Source of the DNA: PWXP01 sp040772845
Lineage (GTDB): Bacteria; Planctomycetota; Planctomycetia; Pirellulales; Thermoguttaceae
Reading direction: 5' to 3'
Assembly: GCA_040772845.1 (NCBI GenBank)
Contig: JAXGXG010000001.1
Location: 4,712,001 to 4,776,000, forward strand
Length of the DNA stretch: 64,000 nt
The position numbers and the translations under genes are program-made. The notes under the pieces are model-generated. The model was not told where the DNA came from and ran no database searches. It saw nothing but the letters and a program-made list of their open reading frames with translations. Below are positions 42,003 through 48,584 of this stretch, one piece after another (the stretch's first letter is position 1; each line of letters starts with the position of its first letter).

Positions 42003-42073
42003 GCGCCCATGATGTAGCGGCAGCCTGTCGCCTTGCCATGGCGGACGTGCGGGTTCGACTCCCGCTGGGCGCT
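42003..42073 (+). tRNA. tRNA-Gly(GCC)
   Basis: Acceptor GCGCCCA/TGGGCGC, anticodon stem TCGCC/GGCGG with loop TTGCCAT, T arm GCGGGTTCGACTCCCGC. Confidence 0.92.
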
Positions 42074-42157
42074 CTTTCATCGCGGCGGTGCGAAGTGCCC
42101 TTGGATGCGAACCTCGGGTAACGGATTCGGCACTATCCCACGTGCAGCGATGAGAAT
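42074..42157 (+). other. Spacer with a tRNA-like inverted repeat
   Basis: TCATCGC and GCGATGA are 84 bases apart at the ends, with GGATGCGAACC (a loop that could read GCG) in the middle, but no T arm in the right place. It is perhaps a decayed tRNA; I do not call it a gene. Confidence 0.3.
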
Positions 42158-42231
42158 CAGGACGTGGGAAAGCCTGGTATTCCGCGTGCCCCGGGAGCAC
42201 GAGATCGCTGGTTCAAATCCAGCCGTCCTGA
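42158..42231 (+). tRNA. tRNA-Pro(CGG)
   Basis: Acceptor CAGGACG/CGTCCTG, anticodon stem CGTGC/GCACG with loop CCCGGGA (position 33 is C), T arm GCTGGTTCAAATCCAGC. Confidence 0.88.
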
Positions 42232-42241
42232 CTGACACTTT

Positions 42242-42313
42242 TCCGGTGTGGCCAAATGGTAAGGCGGCGGCCTGTTAAGCCGAAGATTGGAGGTTCGATC
42301 CCTCCCACCGGAG
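42242..42313 (+). tRNA. tRNA-Asn(GTT)
   Basis: Acceptor TCCGGTG/CACCGGA, anticodon loop CTGTTAA closed by CGGC/GCCG, T arm GGAGGTTCGATCCCTCC. Confidence 0.93.
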
Positions 42314-42324
42314 CTGGTAACCTC

Positions 42325-42407
42325 GGAAGGACAAGCCAACTGGCGATGGCAGCCGCCTTGAAAGCGGTCGGCGATGAGCCTTGGGGGTTCGACTCCCTCT
42401 CCTTCCG
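42325..42407 (+). tRNA. tRNA-Ser(TGA)
   Basis: Acceptor GGAAGGA/TCCTTCC, anticodon loop CTTGAAA closed by CCGC/GCGG, long variable arm, T arm GGGGGTTCGACTCCCTC. Confidence 0.9.
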
Positions 42408-42419
42408 CTTGACAACCAG

Positions 42420-42495
42420 GCCCTTGCAGAGCAGCCCGGAGTGCTCGCCTGCCCGTCACGCAGGAGATCGCTTACTTCAAATCCCGTCGAGGGCG
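42420..42495 (+). tRNA. tRNA-Asp(GTC), degenerate
   Basis: Acceptor GCCCTTG/CGAGGGC, perfect anticodon stem CCTGC/GCAGG with loop CCGTCAC. Position 33 is C instead of the invariant U, and the T stem (CTTAC/CCCGT) hardly pairs. It may be decayed. Confidence 0.7.
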
Positions 42496-42509
42496 CTTTC
42501 GACAAACAC

Positions 42510-42583
42510 GGCGCGGTACGCAAACCGGCAAAGCGGCGAAGCTCAAACCTTCGTGTCTGCGGGTTCAACTCCCGCCTGCGCCA
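42510..42583 (+). tRNA. tRNA-Leu(CAA)
   Basis: Acceptor GGCGCGG/CTGCGCC, anticodon stem CGAAG/CTTCG with loop CTCAAAC, T arm GCGGGTTCAACTCCCGC. The variable region is short for a leucine tRNA. Confidence 0.85.
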
Positions 42584-42594
42584 CCTGAAACCAT

Positions 42595-42675
42595 GCGTCG
42601 GCTGGGCATCGGTGAGCCCAACGGACTGTAAATCCGCCGCCTCCGGCTGTGCAGGTTCAACTCCTGCCCGGCGCA
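42595..42675 (+). tRNA. tRNA-Tyr(GTA)
   Basis: Acceptor GCGTCGG/CCGGCGC, anticodon loop CTGTAAA closed by CGGA/TCCG, long variable arm, T arm GCAGGTTCAACTCCTGC. Confidence 0.92.
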
Positions 42676-42685
42676 CTGACAACAT

Positions 42686-42758
42686 GGCCCGTTGGTCAAT
42701 CTGGCGATGATGCCGGCCTCTCATGCCGGAGAAGCGGGTTCGATTCCCGTACGGGCTA
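42686..42758 (+). tRNA. tRNA-Glu(CTC)
   Basis: Same acceptor and T arm as the earlier tRNA-Glu, anticodon stem CCGGC/GCCGG with loop CTCTCAT. Confidence 0.92.
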
Positions 42759-42767
42759 CTGAAATAG

Positions 42768-42850
42768 AGCCAAGTGGCGCAACCGGCAGACGCGCGACGC
42801 TCAGAACGTCGTGCCCGAAGGGCTTGGGAGTTCGAATCTCCCCTTGGCTA
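42768..42850 (+). tRNA. tRNA-Leu(CAG)
   Basis: Acceptor AGCCAAG/CTTGGCT, anticodon loop CTCAGAA closed by GACG/CGTC, long variable arm (TGCCCGAAGGGCT), T arm GGGAGTTCGAATCTCCC. Confidence 0.95.
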
Positions 42851-42858
42851 CTGTGACT

Positions 42859-42927
42859 TGCAGGCGGGCAGGCGCCCAACCGGCCGTCATGAGGCTGGTG
42901 CGCCCGGTTCGATACCGGGGCCTGCAA
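42859..42927 (+). tRNA. tRNA-Met(CAT)
   Basis: Acceptor TGCAGGC/GCCTGCA, anticodon stem CGGCC/GGCTG with loop GTCATGA, T arm CCCGGTTCGATACCGGG. Whether it is initiator, elongator or lysidine-modified Ile cannot be told. Confidence 0.85.
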
Positions 42928-42932
42928 CTACC

Positions 42933-43006
42933 GACCGGGTACGCAAACCGGCAAAGCGGCGAGGTCGAGGGCCTCGTGCCTGCGGGTTCGACTCCCGCCC
43001 CGGTCA
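42933..43006 (+). tRNA. tRNA-Leu(GAG)
   Basis: Acceptor GACCGGG/CCCGGTC, anticodon stem CGAGG/CCTCG with loop TCGAGGG (positions 32-33 are TC instead of the usual CT), T arm GCGGGTTCGACTCCCGC. The D arm is the same as in tRNA-Leu(CAA). Confidence 0.82.
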
Positions 43007-43049
43007 CTGCAAGGAGCCAAAGACTCGGACGGACCTCCTGGAAAAACTC

Positions 43050-43120
43050 GGGCCGCTGGTCCAACGGGAAGACGCCTGGTTTGCACCCAGGTAATCGGGG
43101 TTCGATTCCCCGGTGGTCCA
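43050..43120 (+). tRNA. tRNA-Ala(TGC)
   Basis: Acceptor GGGCCGC/GTGGTCC, anticodon stem CCTGG/CCAGG with loop TTTGCAC, T arm CGGGGTTCGATTCCCCG. Confidence 0.94.
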
Positions 43121-43140
43121 CTGGAGTGACATGCGTTTAT

Positions 43141-43226
43141 GGAAGGTAGCCGGATACGGTTGGCCGGGCCGGTTTGCTAAACCGTGCGACCTGCGGGTCA
43201 TGTGGGTTCAAATCCCATGCCTTCCG
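43141..43226 (+). tRNA. tRNA-Ser(GCT)
   Basis: Acceptor GGAAGGT/GCCTTCC, anticodon loop TTGCTAA closed by CGGT/ACCG, long variable arm (GACCTGCGGGTC), T arm GTGGGTTCAAATCCCAT. Confidence 0.94.
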
Positions 43227-43245
43227 CTTGGAATTGTGGATACAC

Positions 43246-43318
43246 ACCCTGATGGTGAAATGGACGATCATGCCTCGCTTCTAACGAGGGGTTCCGGGTT
43301 CGAATCCTGGTCGGGGTG
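43246..43318 (+). tRNA. tRNA-Arg(TCT)
   Basis: Acceptor ACCCTGA/TCGGGGT, anticodon stem CCTCG/CGAGG with loop CTTCTAA, T arm CCGGGTTCGAATCCTGG. Confidence 0.93.
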
Positions 43319-43371
43319 CTGGAAAACCTTGCGTGGGATGGCGTGCTTTCTATGGCGAAAGGAGTATTGCG

Positions 43372-43452
43372 ATGTTGATGCCCAAGACAAACCGGCCCAT
43401 ACCCAGAGTTCGAGACATACATCGTTCATGGCGGCGTCGTGCGCCCCCGTGA
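43372..43452 (+). CDS. Possible 26-residue leader peptide
   Basis: GCGAAAGGAGTATTGCG places a strong ribosome-binding site before ATG 43372. The short basic frame (MLMPKTNRPIPRVRDIHRSW…) ends 20 bases before the next gene's start. It could be a translated leader or a chance frame; no homologue is known to me. Confidence 0.4.
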   Translation: MLMPKTNRPIPRVRDIHRSWRRRAPP

Positions 43453-43472
43453 TTCAACACAAAGGAAAGGTT

Positions 43473-44288
43473 ATGAATACCACGTTACTGGAGAAGCAGT
43501 TCGCCCGCATGGGCGCACGGCTCAAGGTGAGCGTGCGGCCAACGATTCGTCGCGCCCGCTTCACCGGCTTCGCCGTGGACATCGGCAAGGACGGGCATGG
43601 CCCTTTCTTCGATGTCACCCTCGGCGAAGACTCCGAGCGGGAACTGGAGGTCCTGGACATCCAACCCGGCCAAAGGCACCTGTTACTGCTCGTCCGCGAG
43701 CCCAACGGCCACCGCGAGGACAAGCACAAGTTCCTTTGCGGCCACGACGAGCGAGACTGGTTCGCCGCGGCCGTGCCGGAGACGTCGGGCGTGGCCACCG
43801 TCCGCACCGCCATGGAGGCCCTGAAGCCTTCTGAGGTGCTGGCGGCCCAGGCCCGCAAGGGACTGAAGGTACGGCACCGCAACCGGCGTCACAATAAGGC
43901 TTTCATTCGGCAGGGGGAATGGTTCTTCATCCCTGAGCCGGACCTGGTTGTCGACCCGAAGTTGGTGCTCGGCAATGAACCGCTGGCACGTGGGCGCGGC
44001 AAGCCGCATTGGGCTGAGTTCCTGTACCGCAACGGCGGAGTGAACGTCTACGTTTGCTCCGAGTACCCGGGGGGAATCAGCGAGTCGGCATATCGGCGAG
44101 TGATCGCCGAGAACCCGGCCAAGAAGCGGCTGCCGTGGCGCGTGATGCGGCAGGACGCCGAAGTGTACGTTTGCGGCAAGATCCGCCACCCGGACCACAG
44201 GACGGTCAAGCTCAACGGGTGGCATCGGGTCATGCCGAACACCGAGAGCCAGGCGGCCTCCATGAGGCATCTGGCGTTTCTCGACTGA
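43473..44288 (+). CDS. Hypothetical protein inside the tRNA array
   Basis: A 271-residue protein starting at ATG 43473 after AAAGGAAAGG. It has RARFTGFAVDIGKDGHGPFFDV, DEREWF-like HDERDWFAAAVPE and a C-terminal VYVCGKIRHPDHRTVKLNGWHRVMPN with spaced His/Cys residues. It resembles phage-encoded hypothetical proteins in style; I do not recognise a family. It is flanked by tRNA genes on both sides. Confidence 0.75.
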   Translation: MNTTLLEKQFARMGARLKVSVRPTIRRARFTGFAVDIGKDGHGPFFDVTLGEDSERELEVLDIQPGQRHLLLLVREPNGHREDKHKFLCGHDERDWFAAAVPETSGVATVRTAMEALKPSEVLAAQARKGLKVRHRNRRHNKAFIRQGEWFFIPEPDLVVDPKLVLGNEPLARGRGKPHWAEFLYRNGGVNVYVCSEYPGGISESAYRRVIAENPAKKRLPWRVMRQDAEVYVCGKIRHPDHRTVKLNGWHRVMPNTESQAASMRHLAFLD

Positions 44289-44292
44289 TTCG

Positions 44293-44325
44293 AGCGGGCC
44301 GTCGCCCTGTTGGACGGCGGCCCGC
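44293..44325 (+). terminator. Hairpin after the tRNA-array hypothetical gene
   Basis: GCGGGCCGTC and GACGGCGGCCCGC form a strong stem (one bulge) but lack a U tract. It may be a terminator or a processing structure. Confidence 0.5.
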
Positions 44326-44329
44326 GTAT

Positions 44330-44404
44330 GGTGTCCGTGGTGTAGCGGTTGCTGCACACCCGGCTGTGAACCGGAAGGTGGGAGTTCGACTCTCCCCGGG
44401 CACC
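44330..44404 (+). tRNA. tRNA-His(GTG)
   Basis: Acceptor GTGTCCG/CGGGCAC with encoded G-1 facing discriminator C, the identity mark of histidine tRNA. Anticodon loop CTGTGAA is closed by CCGG/CCGG, T arm GGGAGTTCGACTCTCCC. Confidence 0.95.
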
Positions 44405-44457
44405 CTGGGGGAATAACCAAGCACGAATGACGAATGTCGAAGAATGAGGAGAGTCCC

Positions 44458-45054
44458 ATGACCACAAGCACGCTGCAACGGCCGGCGCTGGTGCTCAACC
44501 GCAACTGGCAACCGGTGAACGTGGCCACGGTGGCCCGGGCGCTGGTGCTGCTGTGGAACGAGGCTGCGAAGGTCGTCGATCCGACCGACTACCAGCTTTA
44601 CACGTGGACCGACTGGTCGAAGCTGCGACCCGGCGACGGCCAGGACTCGATCCGGGCTGTCCGGTTCCGCCTGCGGGTGCCGGAGGTGGTGGTCTTGAGC
44701 CATTACGACCGGCTGCCGGCCGCGCATGTGACCTTCAGCCGCCGGAACGTGTTCAAGCGCGACCACCACACGTGCCAGTACTGCGGCGCCCAGCCGGGCG
44801 GCACGGAACTGACGCTGGACCACGTGGTGCCGCGGGCACAGGGCGGCCTGTCGACCTGGGAGAACTGCGTGCTGGCCTGCACGGCCTGCAATACGCGGAA
44901 GGCTGATCGGACGCCCGAGCAGGCGCGGATGCGGTTGCGCCGTACGCCGGTCCGGCCCGCATGGAAGGCGCTTTACGCGGACCACGCGATCCGGATCGAG
45001 AGTTGGTCGAAGTTCGTCAGCGAAGCGTACTGGAACGTTGAGTTGCAGAAGTAG
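44458..45054 (+). CDS. HNH endonuclease
   Basis: A 198-residue HNH protein. The zinc-stabilised HNH module is at about 99-150: HTCQYCG, ELTLDHVVPRAQGGLSTWENCVLACTACNTRK gives the two CxxC pairs, the catalytic His of LDH and the Asn. The N-terminal half (PALVLNRNWQPVNVATVARAL) is the leader common to this HNH subfamily. ATG 44458 follows GAGGAGAG. It lies within the tRNA array. Confidence 0.93.
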   Translation: MTTSTLQRPALVLNRNWQPVNVATVARALVLLWNEAAKVVDPTDYQLYTWTDWSKLRPGDGQDSIRAVRFRLRVPEVVVLSHYDRLPAAHVTFSRRNVFKRDHHTCQYCGAQPGGTELTLDHVVPRAQGGLSTWENCVLACTACNTRKADRTPEQARMRLRRTPVRPAWKALYADHAIRIESWSKFVSEAYWNVELQK

Positions 45055-45067
45055 TCGTTATGCCAAA

Positions 45068-45093
45068 GCCCCCGGTCCTCGCGGGCCGGGGGC
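45068..45093 (+). terminator. Hairpin after the HNH gene
   Basis: GCCCCCGG and CCGGGGGC form a perfect 8-bp stem just before tRNA-Trp. There is no U tract. Confidence 0.5.
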
Positions 45094-45098
45094 GATAC

Positions 45099-45168
45099 AC
45101 GAGTGTGCTCCTGGGAGAGCAGGCAGGCTCCAACCCTGCCACACGGGGTTCGAATCCTCGCGCTCGTG
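45099..45168 (+). tRNA. tRNA-Trp(CCA)
   Basis: Acceptor ACGAGTG/CGCTCGT, anticodon stem GCAGG/CCTGC with loop CTCCAAC, T arm CGGGGTTCGAATCCTCG. Confidence 0.92.
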
Positions 45169-45171
45169 CTT

Positions 45172-45243
45172 GCCGACGTGGCCGAACAGTGAGGCGCCGG
45201 TTTTGTAAACCGGTTCATGCTGGTGCGAATCCAGCCGTCGGCC
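45172..45243 (+). tRNA. tRNA-Thr(TGT)
   Basis: Acceptor GCCGACG/CGTCGGC, anticodon stem CCGGT/ACCGG with loop TTTGTAA. The T arm GCTGGTGCGAATCCAGC has TG instead of TT at positions 54-55. Confidence 0.9.
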
Positions 45244-45252
45244 CTGAGGTTC

Positions 45253-45324
45253 ATCCCGATAGTGTAACGGACAGCATTGGACCCTCCGAAGGTCCAGATC
45301 CTGGTTCGAGTCCAGGTCGGGATA
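45253..45324 (+). tRNA. tRNA-Arg(CCG)
   Basis: Acceptor ATCCCGA/TCGGGAT, anticodon stem GGACC/GGTCC with loop CTCCGAA, T arm CCTGGTTCGAGTCCAGG. Confidence 0.94.
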
Positions 45325-45340
45325 CTGAAACCTGCAACAC

Positions 45341-45412
45341 ACCCTGCAAGTGTACCGGACGGCACGGCAGACTACGAATCTGCAAGGCGAGGTTCGACTC
45401 CTCGGCGGGGTA
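45341..45412 (+). tRNA. tRNA-Arg(ACG)
   Basis: Acceptor ACCCTGC/GCGGGGT, anticodon stem GCAGA/TCTGC with loop CTACGAA, T arm CGAGGTTCGACTCCTCG. Confidence 0.93.
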
Positions 45413-45436
45413 CTCGAAACGAAAAGGAGCGGCGTG

Positions 45437-46063
45437 ATGACGATGCGAGCATTCCTAAGAGCACTTCGCAACCTGCTGTGGGGCAACCCGGTCGAGGAAC
45501 CGGGCCGGCAACTGCGCGTCCTCAGCACCGCCGTGGCGGACCACCGGATGACCATGGAACCGAGCGAAAGGAGCACCAGCATGAACATGGCCTACGAAAA
45601 ACTGATGCAGCACTTCGACGAGCGCGAAATCCGGTACCTGGCCGACGGGGAAGGGCAAAGAGTCTACGCCGACTTCACCGGCGAGGCCGGCGCCTACCGG
45701 ATCGTCGCCGTGGTCGACGTCGAGGCCGAGGTATTCCACGTCTTCGGTTGCCCGTCCGTGCGGATTCCCGAAGGCGCTCGGCCGGCAATCGCCGAGACGG
45801 TCGCGCGAGCCAACCACAAGCTCATGGTCGGCAAGTTTGAGATGGACTACGACGCTGGCGAGTGGTACTTCCAGGCCAGCCAGGTGTTGACCGACGACGG
45901 CCTGGAGGACCGCGTCATCGATCGGCTGATGGGCGTGACCATGACCATGCTCGACACCTACCTGCCGGCCGTGCTGTCGGTCATCTACGGCAACGAACTG
46001 CCGGCTGACGCCGTCCGTTGCGTCGAGGCCGGGCTTCGCAACCGTGGCGAAGAAGAGAGTTGA
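45437..46063 (+). CDS. YbjN-like domain protein
   Basis: A 208-residue frame from ATG 45437 (AAAAGGAGCGGCGTG upstream). The folded part begins around residue 49 (MNMAYEKLMQHFDEREIRYLAD) and follows a YbjN/secretion-chaperone-like pattern: ERRIRY-like opening, alternating strands (RIVAVVDVEAEVFHVFGC) and a long C-terminal helix region. A second strong ribosome-binding site (GAAAGGAG) precedes the internal ATG 45581, exactly where the domain starts, so two products or a later true start are possible. The function of such proteins in a mobile element is unknown. Confidence 0.68.
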   Translation: MTMRAFLRALRNLLWGNPVEEPGRQLRVLSTAVADHRMTMEPSERSTSMNMAYEKLMQHFDEREIRYLADGEGQRVYADFTGEAGAYRIVAVVDVEAEVFHVFGCPSVRIPEGARPAIAETVARANHKLMVGKFEMDYDAGEWYFQASQVLTDDGLEDRVIDRLMGVTMTMLDTYLPAVLSVIYGNELPADAVRCVEAGLRNRGEEES

Positions 46064-46068
46064 TGAAC

Positions 46069-46125
46069 GGGGAGCCGTTGAGTAAGACAGGGTTCTTGAA
46101 GCTACGGCCTTGCTCACGGCTCCCC
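46069..46125. repeat. Imperfect 17-bp inverted repeat
   Basis: GGGGAGCCGTTGAGTAAG faces CTTGCTCACGGCTCCCC. It could be a terminator for the YbjN-like gene or a processing hairpin before the last tRNA. Confidence 0.6.
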
Positions 46126-46132
46126 GCACTAT

Positions 46133-46206
46133 TGCCCTCGGAGTGTGCCAGACCGCACGCGACCCTCCTAAGGTCGAGGACCAGGTGCGATTCCTGGCGA
46201 GGGCAT
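46133..46206 (+). tRNA. tRNA-Arg(CCT)
   Basis: Acceptor TGCCCTC/GAGGGCA, anticodon stem CGACC/GGTCG with loop CTCCTAA, T arm CCAGGTGCGATTCCTGG. It is the last tRNA of the array and the only one whose discriminator is not followed by a C. Confidence 0.87.
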
Positions 46207-47143
46207 TGGGATGCCTCGATTCACTGTTGAACGTCAATTGGAGGACGGGCGATACTATCTCCAAGTTCCGGGCGGCCGTGCGCCACAGTTGCGCACGAAC
46301 CGATGGCGGCCTCACTCTCCGCTCCCGTGCCAACCTCGATGCCAATGCCGTTCGTCGCCACGTTCGATCCTGACTTTAGTGAACCCGGACGCGGCCGCGA
46401 ATCGGCCTCAGAAGCCCCCAGGAGCCGCCGTAGGGCCGCGGACCCAGGGAGCACCTGGGCGGCTCAAGAAGCGCCACGACGCTCCTGGAGTGCCTGACGG
46501 GCCTTCTCGGCGACGGACACCTTGGCTCGTGCGCCAGTTGATTTTCTGGGGGGTTGCTTGTTTCCTCTCCGCCCCCCCGAATAAACTGACTGGCATGCCC
46601 GGCCGGTTTTAGCGCGCTCATTGACAACGTGCCTTCAGGCAGCGATGTCTCACACCGACCGGGCTGAATTGAGGGCGGTGGGCAAGCCAGAGGAACACCG
46701 GGCCTGCCTTCTAGAAGCCAGACTTCCCGGAAACGATTGCGCGTCCGGCAGGAAGCGCCGGGGACCTCTGGCAACGTTCGCACTGCCCGGGTAGAGCCAA
46801 GAACCGTTACCGGCGGTTCGTCAATAGATGCGAAACCAGGGCCTTGCTGGGACACATTGCCCATTTTAATACCACCGGACAGTTGACCCTCCGCCCTACA
46901 ACGTCGCCTGTGCCGAAACAGCCGGGGCCAGTCCTGGGAAGTTGTTTTTCTACGGGGGACCCTCTTGCACCCAGATGGCTCAGGGCTCACAATGGGAGGC
47001 AATGTAGAGTAGGCATGCTGGGCATAGACGCTTCTGATACACCGATGTCCCGCATCGTTAACATGGCGTGTGATGTGCAGAGTTAAAGCCGGTCTTCCCG
47101 GCTGTTTTGCAGGGTTCCGGACTCCAAGATCAGGGAGCCGCTT
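46207..47143 (+). other. Region between the tRNA array and the GTPase gene
   Basis: About 940 bases. A frame from 46211 (MPRFTVERQLEDGRYYLQVPGGRAPQL) may be the remnant of a short gene but loses sense after about 40 codons. The rest is non-coding as far as I can see, apart from a terminator-like hairpin near its right end. Confidence 0.45.
47087..47107 (+). terminator. Terminator-like hairpin before the GTPase gene
   Basis: AGCCGG TCTTC CCGGCT followed by GTTTT. It may stop transcription entering the operon, or act as a leader hairpin. Confidence 0.45.
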
Positions 47144-47242
47144 ATGTCAGAAGACTACTCGGATGAGACGAGTGCCGTGGCAGTGCCGCCTGCATCGGTC
47201 CAGTCAATCCCTGAATCTCGGCGAGGTAGATTATTCAAGATT

Positions 47243-48584
47243 CAGTAGTTCCAAATTTCGTAACTTGATATAGGTGAACGCAAGGGCTTTTTGGTAAAGG
47301 ACTTAGGGGATCACACATACCCAAGTCCAGACCAGGAGGTAACCCATGCGTTCACGGAAGAACCATTGTACGATCTCATGCCGCGAAGTCCACAACCGCG
47401 CCGGAGCCATTGTCCAGCAGCATCTCCAGTTGCAGGACCATGGGTACAAATGCCGGGCGTCGGTCTTGCTGAATGTCCTCTTTTACGCAGCTTCCCGTAT
47501 TGGCTTCATTTCCGCTGCTTGCCGGAATCTGGCGGGCGCGCCAACACAGCAGACCGTATTCAACGTGCTGGTGGCGACGTTGCCGGAGTATCACGAACTG
47601 GAGAAGCGGTTGAACAAGGCGCTGGTGGACGGCCTTCCCAAGGCCGTGCGACGGCGCAAACAGACGCTGGCGATCGACCTGACGTTGATCCCGTACCATG
47701 GCGAGCCACATCGGCACCTCGACGAAATCTATCGCAGCCAACCGAAGAGTGGCACGAGTCACTTTCATGCATACGCCACCTGCTACGTGGTTCGCAACGG
47801 GCATCGTTTCACGATCGCCTTGACGCCGGTACAGCGCGGCGAATCGATGGAAGAGGTCGTCCGTCGCCTGCTGCGTCAAGCACGCGCCCAGGGCGTAAAA
47901 TGCCGGCTTTTGCTGCTGGATCGCGGGTTTTACTCGGTTGCAGTCATCCGTTATTTGCAGGCAGCCCGCTGCGCTTTTCTGATGCCGGTTGTCAAACGCG
48001 GCCGCAAGCCGAAGGCGGGCCAAGCCGCGACGGGTACGCGGGCCTTCGCCCAATGGAAGAAGAGCGGTTGGGCCACACACACCCTGAAAGCGTCCAAGGC
48101 AACCAAGTACGGCAAGACCGCGACCGTCAGGATTTGTGTCAAGTGCGGCAATCTTGCCGGCAAGTGGAAACGCCACGGCCGACGGGCGTTCGTGTATGCG
48201 TTTTGGGGATTCCGGCCTGCCAGCCCGCAATGGGTGTACGAAACGTATCGCAAACGGTTCGGTATCGAAACCAGCTATCGCCAGATGAACGAGGCACGCA
48301 TCCGCACCTGCACTCGCAATCCACTGTTGCGGCTGCTCTTCTTCGGCTTGGCGATGATCCTCCGCAACGTCTGGGTCTGGTTTCATTTGACCACCCTCTC
48401 GGAACGCCACGGACGACGACTCGCGTTACATCTGGAGCGTCTTCCATTCCGCGATATGCTGCTGAACCTGCAGCGGGTGGCCGAAGTGATCATGGGAATC
48501 ACACAATGCATCCTCGACGTAACCTCCGGCCACGCAACACCTTCTGACACACCGGACGCTTTCAGCTAAAATTTGGAACTACTG
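47243..48584 (+). mobile_element. Insertion sequence, copy 2 (1342 bp)
   Basis: Same ends (CAGTAGTTCCAAATTT) and length as the copy at 12324-13665, in the opposite orientation in the window. It is flanked by AGATT (47238-47242 and 48585-48589), which on the element's own strand is the same target sequence as copy 1. Confidence 0.95.
47346..48569 (+). CDS. DDE transposase of the insertion sequence
   Basis: A 407-residue protein identical in sequence to that of copy 1, with the same DDE residues. The identity of the two copies, including their antisense shadow frames, points to recent transposition. Confidence 0.95.
   Translation: MRSRKNHCTISCREVHNRAGAIVQQHLQLQDHGYKCRASVLLNVLFYAASRIGFISAACRNLAGAPTQQTVFNVLVATLPEYHELEKRLNKALVDGLPKAVRRRKQTLAIDLTLIPYHGEPHRHLDEIYRSQPKSGTSHFHAYATCYVVRNGHRFTIALTPVQRGESMEEVVRRLLRQARAQGVKCRLLLLDRGFYSVAVIRYLQAARCAFLMPVVKRGRKPKAGQAATGTRAFAQWKKSGWATHTLKASKATKYGKTATVRICVKCGNLAGKWKRHGRRAFVYAFWGFRPASPQWVYETYRKRFGIETSYRQMNEARIRTCTRNPLLRLLFFGLAMILRNVWVWFHLTTLSERHGRRLALHLERLPFRDMLLNLQRVAEVIMGITQCILDVTSGHATPSDTPDAFS

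Noticed and set aside
42074..42157. A further tRNA gene
   Set aside because: The outer stem is present but no T arm lies at the proper place; listed only as a spacer feature.
46207..47143. A duplicate of the tRNA-Ala 3' end as attR
   Set aside because: I looked for the 3' part of tRNA-Ala after the array and in the rest of the window and found no convincing copy; the other end is probably outside.
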